From: Scilla litardierei
Taxonomy: Eukaryota > Streptophyta > Magnoliopsida > Asparagales > Asparagaceae
DNA: 64,000 nucleotides
Reading direction: 5' to 3'
Assembly: GCA_030789695.1 (NCBI GenBank)
Contig: CM061138.1
Span: 17,432,214 to 17,496,213 of the forward strand
Below are positions 21,060-34,274 of the stretch, one piece after another. The notes below the pieces were generated by a model, which was given only the letters and a program-made list of their open reading frames with translations, did not search any database and was not told where the DNA came from. Made by a program: the position numbers and the translations under genes. How positions within the stretch are numbered: position 1 is the first letter of the stretch; each line of letters opens with the position of its first letter.

Positions 21060-21688
21060 TAAACCCGACCGCGGTTCGGTTCCGGTTCGGTTCCGGTTCC
21101 GAACCGCCGGTTCCGGTTCCGGCAAAACCCGGAACCGGAACCGAACCGCTTTAGAAGCGGTTCGGTTCCGGTTCCGGTTCTCAGGCGGTTCCGGTTCCGG
21201 TTCCGGTTCCGGTTCTGGTTTCATTTCGGTTCCGGTTCCGGTTTGGTTCCAGTTTGGGGTCGGTTCCGGTTCGGTTGTGATGAAAATATATGAAAAGTAA
21301 ACAAAATTTAAAGGCTATAACTTAAAAAAGAAATATATCTTGTCATTAATCAACTTAATGCAAGTTACATATGAGAAAATTGAGTATGTAACAAATCATA
21401 CATGGGAATGTGAGAAAACTTTGTGAGAAAATTGAGAATGTGAGCAAATTGGCCAAAACCGAATCGGTTCCCCGGTTCCGGAACCGGGGAACCGAACCGG
21501 GGAACCGGGGAACCGGAACCGCCGGTTCCGGTTCGGTTCCACAAAAGGGGAAACCGGAACCGAACCGGCTTGGCACGGTTCCGGTTCTGGTTCTTGGAAC
21601 CGGTCGGCCGGTTCTGGGTCGGTTCGGTTCCAAATCGGTTCGGTTCCGGTTCGGTTCCACGGTTCGAACCGAACCGTGGTCGGGTCTA
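21060..21688. mobile_element. hAT-type MITE with 8-bp TSD, inserted after the duplication
   Basis: The flanking direct repeat AGCACATG (21052-21059 and 21689-21696) occurs once at the matching place in copy 2, which preserves the empty site. The ends TAAACCCGACCGCGGTTCGG and GAACCGTGGTCGGGTCTA are inverted copies. The 8-bp target-site duplication is diagnostic of hAT elements. The interior is almost wholly GGTTCCGGTTCC / GGAACCGG words around a short AT-rich middle. No transposase is present. Confidence 0.92.
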
Positions 21689-22141
21689 AGCACATGCATT
21701 TATGCAGAGCTAACATTTGCTGATAGTGTACAAGCAAAATAGCACTGCCATATAGAGTTAATTGTAAGTGCTACAATGAGCGAATTTCCACTTCATTCAT
21801 GGATTTGGTGGGGGCGATTGCTTGATTTGGCGAGGATGCGAGGATGCCATACTCCGAACAGATGGGAGTGCATCATTCCCCAAGTGAAGTCTCCTGCACG
21901 TACTACACACCGGTAAGGTGTCAGCTAAATAATATTTACCATGAAGTCATGAACTTCAAAAGTTATCATACGTTGCATTTTGGGCATGGTAACTGTCTTT
22001 TATCTATTTGAAAAGTGTTAAAATGCTTCTTGGTCAACCGCCAGAGGCTATCAATCTCATTGGAAAAAAGTGCTTTAACTTCAGTTACTTCAAAATTGTA
22101 TAGATAATGATGATTATAATTTTCTTGTATACCATGAATTG

Positions 22142-23933
22142 TGATGTGACTTGGATTCTTGGCACACGAGTGTTTTCGTAAAATGGTGAAATGACAGTAT
22201 GTAACGTTTCTCTATTTATAGCCTAGAGCCGGCCCTAATGGGAATGTGCTTGATTTGTGAGAAAACCCTTTTAGTTTATTTCCTAGTTAATTTGTCGTCG
22301 GACTTTAGTTGGAGATTTATGCTTTGTTCTCGAATCAAAGCTAGGAGCGCCTCTTCTCGAATTGAGGTATTTATCTTTCTATTTTCAGATCAGAAATATA
22401 AATAAAAATCTTATTTTTACTCTCTTTCCACCCATAAAAATCCCATCTTTCCTATATCCCATCTTTATTCCACAAAAAGTCTAGATCGCATCAAATTGGC
22501 ATCAGAGCTCGTCGATCCATGTTGACTACGAGATCCGATCAGTTGGATCGGCAGTTCGCGCAACTTATGAAGGCCATCCATCAATCGAATCTCTCCATCA
22601 GACAATCGACTCTCTCCCTCCAATAAAACACGGCGGCGTTTGCCCAAGAAATAGTTGAATACATAGATCTAAAGCTAAAGGGGTCGTCTTTGGGCAAAGA
22701 GCTTCATTGCTAAGGTGGTCTGACACCAGATCGGAAGATTTCGAGTATAGATCTACCGGATCCGGAGAAGAAGTCAAAGAACACCGTAGATCTGAAGAAG
22801 ACGGAGGAAAACGGCGCAGATCTGAAGCTTACAGGCGTCGGCGACTCAAATTTGGTGCCGACGAAGAGCGGCGGAATTCGGGCGACACCTCTGGGGCTGC
22901 AGCATCTCCGGCGAGGTTCCAGGAGGCATTGCCAGCCCGGTGAGCCCCATGTGGTCTTCTGAGACCTCACGACACGAGCGAGCCACGAAGAGCCTCGGTG
23001 AGGATTCGTGAAGTCACCGGCACCGCTGGTGAAATTCTCACCCACGGGTGCGCTCGGAGGATATGAATGCAACGGACAAAAAATCACTGTCGTCGGACGC
23101 CGGAGCCGCCGGAAAAGGCGATCAGCATCGCTGAGCCACCGTCGGCGAGCCATCGTCGGCTCGAGATCGACTCGATCCAGCCGATCCCAAGCCGCAGCCA
23201 CTGGCTTGAGCCGAGCTAACGGCTCCAGTCGGCTCATCTGAGCCATCGGCTCGAGCCGGCTCAGCCGATGAACATTGAACAATGCACAATTTCAATTTCT
23301 CTGGATTTTTGGACGAATTTTAGCTGATTTTCTGCGCGGCTTCCAAATTTTGACGTTTCCAGGCCCACTTGGAGTTCAAATTCAGAACGGAAAGAGTCAT
23401 GACGTAGAAGACTCAGCCATGGAGACTTCCCCACTCTTGCAGCAACGTTTCGAGAAAGACGGAACTCGTCGGTGACCTTTTGATTCAGGAGGAGGCGAGG
23501 AGACATGCTCGAACACTCGGAAAAAGCACACTCGTGGATTTCATGCATCACCTTGAGAACAAGGTGGTTTTTCGGGGACGGAGTTATTATGAGGCTTGGA
23601 TTCTTGGCCCAGGGGTATTTTCATAAAATGACAGTAGCTTTTATCCATTTATAGCCTAGAGCCAGCCTAATGGGGATATATGCCTGATTTGTGAGAAAAC
23701 CCTTTTAGTTTATTTCCTAGTTAATTTGTCGTAAGGCTTTAGTTTAGGATTTAGGCTTTGTTCTCGAATCAAAGCTAAGAGAGTGCATCTTCTCGAATTG
23801 AGGTATTTATCTTTTTAGTTTCAAATCGGAAATATAAATAAACATCCTATTTTTATTCTCTTTCCACCCACAAAAATCCCACCTTTCCTATAAAAATCCC
23901 ATCTTTATTCCACAAAAAGTCTAGATCGCATCA
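22142..23933 (+). mobile_element. Small non-autonomous LTR retrotransposon, copy 1
   Basis: Two LTRs (22142-22493 and 23587-23933) flank about 1.1 kb. The 5-bp target duplication AATTG lies at 22137-22141 and 23934-23938. TGGCATCAGAGC directly after the first LTR matches a primer-binding site for initiator methionine tRNA with one change, and CGGGGACGGAG before the second LTR is a polypurine tract. The interior opens with a short Gag-like stretch (MLTTRSDQLDRQFAQLMKAI) that ends in a stop, followed by GC-rich sequence without pol domains. It is mobilised only in trans, if at all. The LTRs differ from each other clearly, so the insertion is old and predates the segmental duplication. Confidence 0.88.
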
Positions 23934-26444
23934 AATTGTTTTGTATTTTTAGGTAATATTATTTAAAATTTAATGCCAACAATTTACTTCTATGACGTTT
24001 CTTCCAAACTGCTGGTATGTGAATAAATATGAAATCTCTATATCCTTGCATGTGCATGTGTTCGCAAATGCTACATCGGTGTGGGGGTGAAAAGTTATGA
24101 AGCTGGTTACCCGTTGCTTGCATAATGTTCTACAAAGGGAGATATGAACTTATTCTGTACTGCATTCTGACACTATTTGATATCTGCACTTGGAACATTT
24201 ATACTATTTCTGCTGTAACAAAAAAAAAACAATCTATTTTTTAACTGTAGATATGTCTTCCACTGCTTTCATTGAGCCATTGCCAGTCCAAAACTTTGTT
24301 TACGAGGTTTTGAAAAGAGATGTATCTGGAAGACCGTTGTCCGATGTTGACCGTGTGAAGGTTTGTTTCTCCCGTCCCCTCCAAAATGTGTGAAGGCCTG
24401 TTTCTCTCCCTACCCCAAACCCACCACCACCCAAACAAATCACCACCCACACACCCACTTACAGATCTGCACCCACCCACATACACAAAAGGAAAGAAAA
24501 AACACAAGAAAAAAATGCAAGAAAAAAATGCGCGCATGCACCACACACAAACAAAGTAAAGTAAAAAATAAAAATAAAAATAAAAATTAAAAAACCACCA
24601 ACAACCCACCCACCCAGTTTTCGAAAAAATAATGAGTAGTAGGAAGTTAAAATTTTGCGATCACTGGTATTTAATTTGGAAATGATTGGACCATTTTCCT
24701 CTGATATTATTTTTATTAAAGAATACGACTCATGAAGCCTGGGTGTGTTCCCCGAACAGAACCTACTCGTTTGTTTAAGTGCTCTGAAACACATTTGGTA
24801 AAGCATTATCTATTTGATCACATGGATACTTTCACTACTCATATAACCTAGTTATTTGCAGATCAAGAAGGCACTTAGAGGTGTCAAGGTTGAAGTGACG
24901 CATCGGGGGAATATGCGTAGGAAATATCGCATATCTGGTTTAACATCACAGACAACAAGGGAGCTGACGTATGTCATTGTTTATCTTCTATTTATTTAAT
25001 ATTCAGACATCAGTGGTATACTGTACTCTGTTTTCTGTCTAGTTCATGCAGCTCTTTTATTGACTATGGTATGATTTCTCTCTTCAAAATCTTTTTTGAA
25101 TTTCTTTCCATAGATTCCATGTTGATGATCGCGGCACCATCAAGTCTGTTGTTCAGTATTTTCAAGAGACTTACCGGTTCACCATTCAACAAGTAAATTG
25201 GCAGTGCCTGCAAGTTGGTAATACACAAAGGCCAAATTACCTGCCAATGGAGGTCAGTATTGTTCATTAAATTTGTTGTTTATGGGTGGTCCATCTTCTT
25301 ATGATAGTATTTGAAAAGCACCTATGGTTTTACATGCCATGTTCAGAGCTTGGTTCAGCCTATTGTATGAATACAGATGCTGACTTCTAGAAGTCATTCA
25401 GGTCTGCAAGATTGTTGAAGGCCAAAGGTATTCAAAGAGGTTGAACAAGGACCAGATATCTGCTCTTCTCAAGGTTACCTGTCAGCGTCCTGCTGAACGG
25501 GAGCAAGATATTTTACGGGTACTGGATTTGGCTCTTTTACCACATCATTTGATGGTATTCTTAAGTAAAAAAATTTCAATGAAATAGGCCTTTTTCTTAG
25601 CCTCTATGGAATTCCTTTTGAGGATTACTGGAAAAACTCTTTTAGTTCATTCTCTCTTTTACCACAGCCGACTCAAATAAGAGCGTTTTCGTCTTTACAT
25701 ATTTATCATTGTTTAGGAGGTGTGTTTTCTTATTTAATCTAGGGCTAGCCGTCGTTTTAGTTTTTATGCTTATTTTGATTAATTGAGAGATTTCTTCGAG
25801 GGATATTAGGAGAGTGCGGACGTCCTCGCTTACCGGCGTCTTAGGAGGGTGGTTGCCCCTTTATTGTAGCCATTTATCTTCATTATTCGCTGTTTTTATT
25901 TGATTTAATTTCAGATTTGGGAAAAACCTATCATTATACCTGAATCAAGTGCATGATTTTTAGCTTGCCTTTGGGTTATTTCCTTACCAAAAGATCTGCT
26001 TCGATTTTGATGCTGAGGCAGCTGGAAGATAATTTTTTCTTGCGTCTCCGGATCATGGGCATACATCTTGAACATACACTCTTTGATCCATCAGCAAAGG
26101 CACCATCTCCATCAATAGCCTCATGTTTTCGATAATAAAAATATGGGTTCAACAAATGACTTGTCATGTGCAAATAAGTCTTTAGCTTCTCATTTCATAT
26201 ATTATCAATTAGAATGGAGATTAGCTTGATTTTTTTCATTATGCATCAAATTAATCTCGATTTCCTGGCACATGTCAGTCTCCATATGACCACCACATTA
26301 TGGAGTGTCGCTATCTGCCATTCGAAGAATATTGACGATATGATCAAAAATGTTCAATGTCAGTGTCACGTTTTTCCAAAATGAACGACTATTGATGATG
26401 GTGTATACATACAAAGGACTAAGTTTATCAAAAATATCAACTCG

Positions 26445-29400
26445 TTATTTAACTCTTAATTGCGAGAATATGTGAACCAAATGACAAATCGAAATTAGAT
26501 ATAAGTATTTGACTTTTACCCTTCTTGCTTGAGCTGTTCTGTAAAACTTCAATTCCTCCCATTCAATAAAATTGACAAAAGCCTTCAATTTGGGCTTTTC
26601 TCCTGCAAGCTTTGCAAATGCAAAAAATGCTATAGCAAAGCATGTAACACTGGGCTTTACAAGATTGCGTCCAATCTTCTCCCTCATCATATCAAGAATG
26701 ATAGTGTGTGCATACATGTAGTCCGTGACAACCATTGCATCTAAAATTACATTGCGGATATGTTGGAGCTTTCCAATATCCTACAATAAGAGGTACAATG
26801 TGTGCAACATAGAAAGTTCAGAAAATAGAGGGACGTATCAAAGCTAACAACTTGCTGTAGCCGTATTGTTTGATGCGTTATCAGTCACTATTTGAACGAT
26901 AGATTGTTCTTCTAGCTTCTTAACTATTGCATTCACCAGATTGTAAATATATTTGTCATCATGCACATCATTAGATGTGTTCTTAGAACCATAGAATATC
27001 GTTTCAGCATAAACATGAATAGCAATGTGTCACACCCTGTTTCCCATGTCGTGGTTGTTTTTCACATGTGATTGAGGTCCGATGTTTATCAGTGAAAACA
27101 ATATATGCCACGAGTAGAGATGAACCGAAATATTTCATACATAAATTCTCATTAATTATTACACAAGAAAAACAAGTCTGGTACAATACAAGCGAGTATG
27201 AACTCTTGAAAATACATAAAGGGAAATGCATAGAAATATTCTCACAAACTCACTTTCACAAATCCGCATCCTGCGAATCGAACTCATACTCCTCAAAACC
27301 AGGGTCTTGTCTTTTTCCTGTTCGGCACCTAACAATGTCGCAAAACGAATGGCCGCTAGCAAGTCAGACGCAAATCATAATAATTCTAAAATTTGGAATT
27401 AAAACAATGTACAAGAATGAAAATAAAGCAGTAATTTAGACAAGCATTAAAATAAAGTAGGAACATGAACTAAGTAACTAAAGGCAAGTATGCAAAGACA
27501 GCTTACAATTTAAAGTCATGCTAACAATTATCTAACAATTATACCAATCATAGGTCGTGACTCATATTGGAGAGTACGATATGTAACCAAGCTCATCCGG
27601 ACCAAGCCCAAAGGGCTTGGAATCCATTTTATATAACGGACACAGTCACAAACGACTGATAATGTAATCATAACGGACACGGTCAAGAACGACCAGTAAT
27701 TATAATCATAACGGGTGCGGTCACAAACGATTGGTAATGGAATTCTCCCAAACATTGCCAAAGGCATGGCTCCAGTTGTACTTTCTATTATGGGTTACCC
27801 TAAAAACCAATGAGTCTGTTGTGTCAAGTGGTGTTGTTTCAAGAGATGATTCTTAGGTGCTAGTATTTGTTGGGTTAAGCATGCATTATGAGACAGTCTC
27901 TAAACAAGTCCACGGGTCACATCAAAACTAGTTAATATAGTTGACTTGCTATGTGAGTTAACTACAGTCATGTTTCATGATTCTAGCAATTTCGGGAGTC
28001 AGTATGCCAACAGACCTAATATCAATAATGTCACAAGGCAACATAAATAACATGTCATGTATACGAATAATAACAGTGTTTCAAGATCATGTCTCATCAT
28101 GGCACATCCAAGCATATTATTAATTTTGATGTCATGAAAATTCCAGTATAGTATGCAGCAAGTGAGATAACAGTCTAAAACATGAATATCATGCAACGGG
28201 TAACAGTCTAAATTATGGCTGGGTAAAAGGGGGTGGGACACTATTGATCTCAAAAAATTCTCATCATTGGTCGTTTTTATAGGGGCAAATTTATATGTTC
28301 ATGTTTTTCGTGTCAGTAACCATCATGATCATCAAAGATATACGCATGAATTTAAATCGAGCATAAATCCGATATCCAACCATTATTAAAGCTAAAACGC
28401 GTAATCCAACCGACATGGCCCATGGTCTCAAAACTGGGGAAAATCCCTTGGGTCCAAAAGGGACAAAGCCCAAATCTAGCACTATACAAAGCCCAAGTCT
28501 GACACGATGGAGCAAAGCCCAAGTCCAATCTCAATTCCAACCATCAACCCAGTCACCAAGACCCGAACCCACGACCAAACCAAATCAAACACCAACACCT
28601 ATGGCCAAACAACCAAGCTAAACAACCAACTCCAACACCTAAAATAGTAACCCACGGCCAACACCACCCAAGCCAACAACCAACATCAACACCACGGCCA
28701 CGGCTAAGCAAACAACTCAACAACCCATGACCAAACCAAACCAGCACTAAATTAGAACGCCATGGCCACACCAAACTCCAAAATCTACGACCAAAACAAC
28801 CAAGCCGAATACCAATTCCAATGTTCAATCAACAAGCATGCAAACAACATCAACACCAACCCACCACAAGAACACCCACGACCAAGCCAAGGCAACATCA
28901 AACCCATGATCACAAAATCATCCAACTTCACCAACACTCAACCACAACATAAAGCCTACACCAACACTAATCGTCAGCACCGAATAGCCAACACAGGGAA
29001 AAAGTCCAAGAAAAGTCACGGCAAGGGGGCAAAGCCCTTAGGGAGATCACGACAGGGGGCAAGGCCCCAAGCAAAAGTCACGACATGGGGGCAAGGCCTC
29101 AAAGAAACTCACGACAATGAAACCCCAAGAGTACAGCTGCAAGACAACGACGGGGGTGGTTCCATCGCTGCCAAGTCCCAAAAATCTCCGAAAAATCCCG
29201 TAATATGCTCAGACCCCCATCATAGCATAAGTGAAGCAAAAACAGGAATTTTAAAGCCAAAAATTAGATTTAAAATGATTTACCAACGTCGAAGATTGTC
29301 GGAGCCTCGTCAGAGCTTCGAGCCGTGCCGTTATGCCGTTGGGTTGTGGCTTGCTCATGAGAGGAAGAAGCAACCACCAAAGCTCAAAAACTAAATTTAA

Positions 29401-30740
29401 ACCCTAAAAGTCCAACAGAAAACCAATTTCAAAAAATTTCTTGAGCTGAGGAAACTCAATTTTCGCATGAATTCCAACGAAAGAGGGGCGAAGGTTAAAT
29501 AGATATCTGAGGGGGACACGAGAGGGTTATCTTCATTGTAGCAGTTGGATCCGCCGACCGATTCGTTTGATTGAAGTGAAGAGTGTCGAAAAACAGCCAG
29601 GGGAGAGGAGTTTAAGTCCTTCCGTATCTTGTTAAGGCGGAGGGGTTTGAAGCATGGGCCACGACGTCGTCAAGAAAGATGGATATCGGTCGGGGCGAGG
29701 AGAGAGAGATTGAAGCAGGGGGCCTGACGGTTTCGTCGAAGAGAAAAGAGAGATCGAGGACAATTGTTGCTGAGAGAAAAATATATTTTTTTTTGGGGGG
29801 GGGGCTATCACATTGGGATGGGTTAAGTGGGGGTGGTGGTGCGAGCTTGGGCTTGGAAACGGGCTTGGGCCTCGTGGGCTCGAGTTAAATAAAAGAAAAA
29901 GAAAAGAATAGAGGAGAAAGGGAGAATCAAAAGAAGAAAGAAAAAATAGAATGGCCATGGGCTGGGCCTTTGAGAAAACATAATGGGCCATTACACAATG
30001 TTCATTATGCATTTATCTCGCCTGACAGTCCAACAATTTGTCATAAGACTACAATCTACTCTATATGTCTTGAGAAAGCTTTCAACTTCTCCTTCTTAGA
30101 AGCTACTTTCTTCGAAAGATACTTCTCAACTATCTCATACGATGTAAGATCTTTTAGTTCGGTCTATATTTGTGAACAACATGCAACATATGCCCAAAAG
30201 ATGAATGATCCACCATAGAGAATGTGGATCATGTCTCAAATATGCATCGTGCGGTCCACTTGAACATATTTTTTCTGTCATGTTTCTTCATGTGTTCATT
30301 AAGGATGGTTTGCACCCCTTTTCCTTTATCCTTTTTCAGCTGCTCTAACTTCCTCGTTTCTTGAACCTGCACATACTTGTCCATTTGTCCTTTGAACCTT
30401 AGACATTCAGGACCTTGACTGACTTCATGGGAGGACACCACTTCAACGCCTCCAATTATCACCTCATCTCTAAGAGCTTGAAGTTTTGATTCATTCACCA
30501 CTTTTGATGACTATGTGGCTTGTAATGCATTAATGGCCTTCAACTTAACATCCTTAGGAACTTTTGTGCAAGGGGTGCCATTTCCTCTCTTCCTTGCAAG
30601 ATGGGTCTTTAAAAGGCTAATACCGTCGCGCATGCCATGCTAACAAAACTTGCACCTCACTTTATTAGCTTGCAACTTCTCTCTATGATCCCAAAAATTT
30701 GTTCCTCTAGTGACGGATGATGCATTTCTAGATGCTTTAG
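26445..30740 (-). pseudogene. Decayed hAT transposase, split by a solo LTR
   Basis: Read on minus, 30740-30500 gives a BED-type zinc-finger remnant (LQANKVRCKFC, LARKRGNGTPCTKV). 30200-30000 gives a broken DUF659 start (TSYEIVEKYLSKKVASKKEK). After the nested LTR, 27020-26450 resumes with NIAIHVYAETIFYGSK, the conserved VTDNASNN and KLQHIRNVILDAM, then MREKIGRNLVKPSVTCFA. This order (BED finger, DUF659 with TDNASN, arginine/proline motif) is that of plant BED-finger hAT transposases. Several in-frame stops are present and the C-terminal dimerisation domain is not seen. It lies antisense inside the AGO intron. Confidence 0.75.
27028..29995 (-). mobile_element. Solo LTR (2.97 kb, Tekay-like) nested in the hAT relic
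   Basis: Ends TGTCACACCC and GGGCCATTACA (TG...CA) are flanked by the 5-bp duplication CAATG (27023-27027, 29996-30000). On minus it starts TGTAATGGCC and ends GGGTGTGACA, matching the form of the LTR at 51170 (ending GGGGCGTGACA). No gag-pol sequence lies inside, so it reads as one LTR left by LTR-LTR recombination. Removing it joins the two halves of the hAT reading frame. Confidence 0.85.
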
Positions 30741-33700
30741 AAGATATTTTCAATACATACTATGAAAGAGCATAAGCATTGAAAAATTATTAAATTAAAA
30801 TTTAAGATAAAAACTTTAAAAAAATTAAAACATATCATAAAAATTAAAATGTATCATAAAAAATTAAAACATATCATGGTTTATGACTGTAAATAATTAT
30901 GGGATTTATATGTACATATCATATATTCAGGAATCGAGAGACATTATCTCTATTTGTATCCCAAAGGCAATATCATTGTGTCAATCTCTATAATCAAGAA
31001 TCGGGCCTATGCGGTAGCCGGTAAGGGACAATATTCATTATCCGATATTGGATTTAAGACATGTTACCTAAGTATACAAGTGAATGCATGAACCCTTAGG
31101 GCCCCAACCAATCCAAGCGTTAAATCTCCAATAAGACAGTAGGTTGCCAAGCATGGTCCAATACTTGAGTACAAATATTAATTGAAATTAGTTCCATTTT
31201 ATAATCATCTATGTACATCTCATAGTTTTCTAGAACAATGTTGTCATCAAAATAAATATTTTTCAAGTCTCAAACCAACAATATTATTCTCAGAACAATG
31301 AGAACAATCAACAATGTCATCATCAAAATAATATTTCTCAAACTGACATTTTTTTCTTAGATCAATATCATCATTGAAAACATATTTCTCAAGTCTCAAC
31401 CTAACAATGTTATTTGAAGTCTCAAGTATCAACACAGCAACATCCAAAAAATCGAAGAAGAGCAGTCGTAGAGAAGAAGCGGTTGCAATGCAGACTGCAT
31501 CATAAAGACAGCATAAAGAAGGAAGAAGAAGAAGAATAAGCAACGAAATTTTTCTTAAAATGAAAAAACTGGAATCAAGCAAGCTGAAAAAACATAAACA
31601 CTTATTTTTTTGGAATTACCCAAAATTTAGGCCGGACGAGCGAAGAATGAAAGGTTCGAAACACAAAAATCCGAACTTCCGTCGGACGAGCGCATGTAGA
31701 GAAGAGAGTAGAGCTGGTTGCTAAGAGTTTGGGGCGATTTTTTCATTAATTTGGGTATTAATTTAAACGGGTTTGGATCGAATCAATCCAAACCCATTAA
31801 AAAATCTGCAAACCCGCATTGTACAGTAATGGACAATATCGGCCCGGTATCGTCCCATATATCGGCCATATCGGCTAATAAACCATAATATCGTGATTTT
31901 CCTACATTTTTCGTGGTACTGTATTGGCTGGCAGCTGATACCGATTTATCGGCCAATATATGGCTGATATATTAAAATGCTGGTTCCTATATACTATACT
32001 TTTTAATTTAGAACTCTTCTCCAAGACTTCTTGGACATGTCTTACAAAACTCGTACACTTTGTTGTTATATTTGAAATATTTATTTTACTTGTATCCATA
32101 CATTGCTGACTATACTTTAGTGAGAAAGCCTTGAACTGTTGACTTGTATAAATTTTTTTTCCCAGTCTTTACATGTTTTGTTATAACGAGAGAGATATTA
32201 AGCTACTTCATGGAAAGTGAAAGATCCGGAAACTCTTCTTCCTGCAAAGTCATCTGTTATTATTATATGATTAAAAATAGGTGTCTGGACTTGGGATGCA
32301 TGAACATGGCTATGATGAATGTATATGTACAATCTTTCTTATTATTTGTTTATGTTTGGGCATGTCGCTATGTCCATGTTAAAGAATTGCCTTGTTGCGG
32401 ATTTAAATCATGAGTGTGTCCATGCTTATTAGCTGGTATGTTTTCTGTTGTTAGATATCTGCTTAAGCTATTTTGGGTGATTGGTAGTTTTGGTAGTGCG
32501 TGGTGCAAGTGAGTGGGCATACGATGTCCATGTCTCTCATATTAGATGAAGTTTTTTTTGGTTAAATTGACAGAATACACATACTTCACTTGGAGATAGC
32601 TGCCTATATTTATGACATTTGTTGTTTCACTCATCGACAATTGAGCTAGTGTGCATACTGCTGTGCCACTGATAGAACCAACACAACGCACCAAAACTTG
32701 AATCAATGCCATGTCACTTGTAGTTCTTAGTTATTGGATTAACATTTGAGGTAGTGTGCATACTACTGGACCATTGATAGAACCAACACAATCCACCCAA
32801 ACTTGAATCAGCACTATACTCGCTTATAGTTCTGAATGATTGGATTAACTGAAGACTGAAATAGTTTTTAGGCTAGGGGTATATTTGAGATAGATCTGAC
32901 CACGATTCAGTGAATCCTTCCTATTGACCTCGAATCGTGTGTCATGATCCATCTTAGACGTCAAAGTCTTCCTCTCGTTGCCTTGACGTTAGATCCATTG
33001 TCTTGATGTCGTATGCGACCTCCCTTTGTTCCCTCAATGGCTTGATGACCTCGATACACAGCCCCCTCGTCAAACAGCAATACGCCGATGGTGAGTTCTA
33101 CAAGATCATCGGCTTCTCTTTGTCCAACGATGACGTTAAGGTCAAGAATGCGGGGGACGTTGAATCTGTAATTTTGATAATTTTGTTGAGAATTTTGTGT
33201 ATTTGTAATTTTGTCATGAATTTTGTTAAGGGGTTCATTGGCGGGTGAGTGGATGAAGTGGCGAAGGATATGGTGGTAGATGATATGGTGCTTGTCGGAG
33301 GAATTACGGTTAGGGGGTTTATGAATTGCTATAAAACGGGTTGGGTTTGCGTTACCCGGATTTAAAGCTGGTCAGGTAGATGTTTCATGTTCCCGACCCG
33401 GATTAAATCTGGGTTGGGTTTGTGTACACCATTAAACCCGTCGGGTCAAACCCAACCCGATCCATACACGTAACCGACCTGACAAGTTTTCCATCCCTAC
33501 TCTATTAGATGTTAGAATATGCATGGGTCTTTTATTATTATACTCTGCACTTGTTGAATTTGACATTATGTGAGATCTTTCAAAGCGCTAGATACTTCTA
33601 CTAACATATTTAGATGAGAACCGTGTTACTTTTTTCCCATTCTTAGACTTGCTCTAGTCCTTTGAAAATCTTTTTGCATCTCGAGTTATAATTTTTTGTT

Positions 33701-34224
33701 TGGCAGACTGTTAGGCAGAATGACTACAACAATGATCCTTATGCACAAGAATTTGGCATCAAGATCAGTGAGAGACTTGCTTCAGTTGAGGCAAGAATTT
33801 TGCCTGCTCCTTGGGTGAGTGGAACAAGAAAAACAGAATAATTGTACTCTTTTTCTTTCAGATTTGTTGGATTTAATGTTTTCTAGATTGTTCTTTAACA
33901 TCATAATTTTGTTGGCTCAGTTGAAATACCATGACACTGGCAAGGAAAAGAATGTTTTGCCAAGAGTTGGCCAGTGGAATATGATGAATAAGGTATTACT
34001 TTTGCCTACAATCTTATCAGAATTATCTCATGGGACCTGATGCATTTTTTCCGTCATTCATGTTTGTGATTGTCATTCAAATTTGGGTATATTTCAATGT
34101 AGAAAATGGTGAATGGCGGGAGAGTTAGTAACTGGGCATGCATCAATTTTGCAAGAAATGTTCAAGATAGCATGGCTGATGGTTTCTGTCGCGAGCTGGC
34201 ATTGATGTGCCGTACTTCTGGAAT

Positions 34225-34225
<1 letters not shown>

Positions 34226-34272
<47 letters not shown>
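34226..34272 (+). repeat. (CT)n microsatellite starting at a splice donor
   Basis: About 23 CT units directly follow the AGO exon ending GGAATG. The intron donor is therefore GTCTCT, a poor match to the usual plant GTAAGT/GTATGT. Confidence 0.9.

Positions 34273-34274
<2 letters not shown>

Larger units (their letters stand above)
17432..24424. repeat. Segmental duplication, copy 1
   Basis: From GAAAACACACTATTTGAGC at 17432 onward the sequence matches 57454-64000 in the same orientation. Offsets are 40,022-40,023 before the hAT insertion, 39,620 after it and 39,576 after a 44-bp deletion in the second copy. Differences seen by eye are scattered single bases. To the left of 17432 the two copies are unrelated. 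The match still continues where the window ends, so the block is longer than shown. Confidence 0.97.
25519..33706 (+). other. 8.2-kb AGO intron, host to nested transposons
   Basis: This lies between codons for DILR and TVRQ, a junction occupied by an ordinary intron in AGO1 genes. It contains the hAT relic with its nested solo LTR, a tandem duplication of about 115 bp (32640-32850, sharing GTGTGCATACT and TGATAGAACCAACACAA), an ATATCGGCC-rich block (31800-31980) and a GGGTTGGGTTT-rich block (33330-33500) ending CCATCCCTA like a hAT terminus. The stretches 25540-26440 and 30741-31800 show no gene. Confidence 0.7.

Noticed and set aside
21003..21742. PEPEPEP / GSGSGSG repeat proteins
   Set aside because: Translations of the GGTTCC word repeat in a hAT MITE.
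29679..30012. Small proteins at the right end of the solo LTR
   Set aside because: They lie within the LTR and cross its boundary. No motif.
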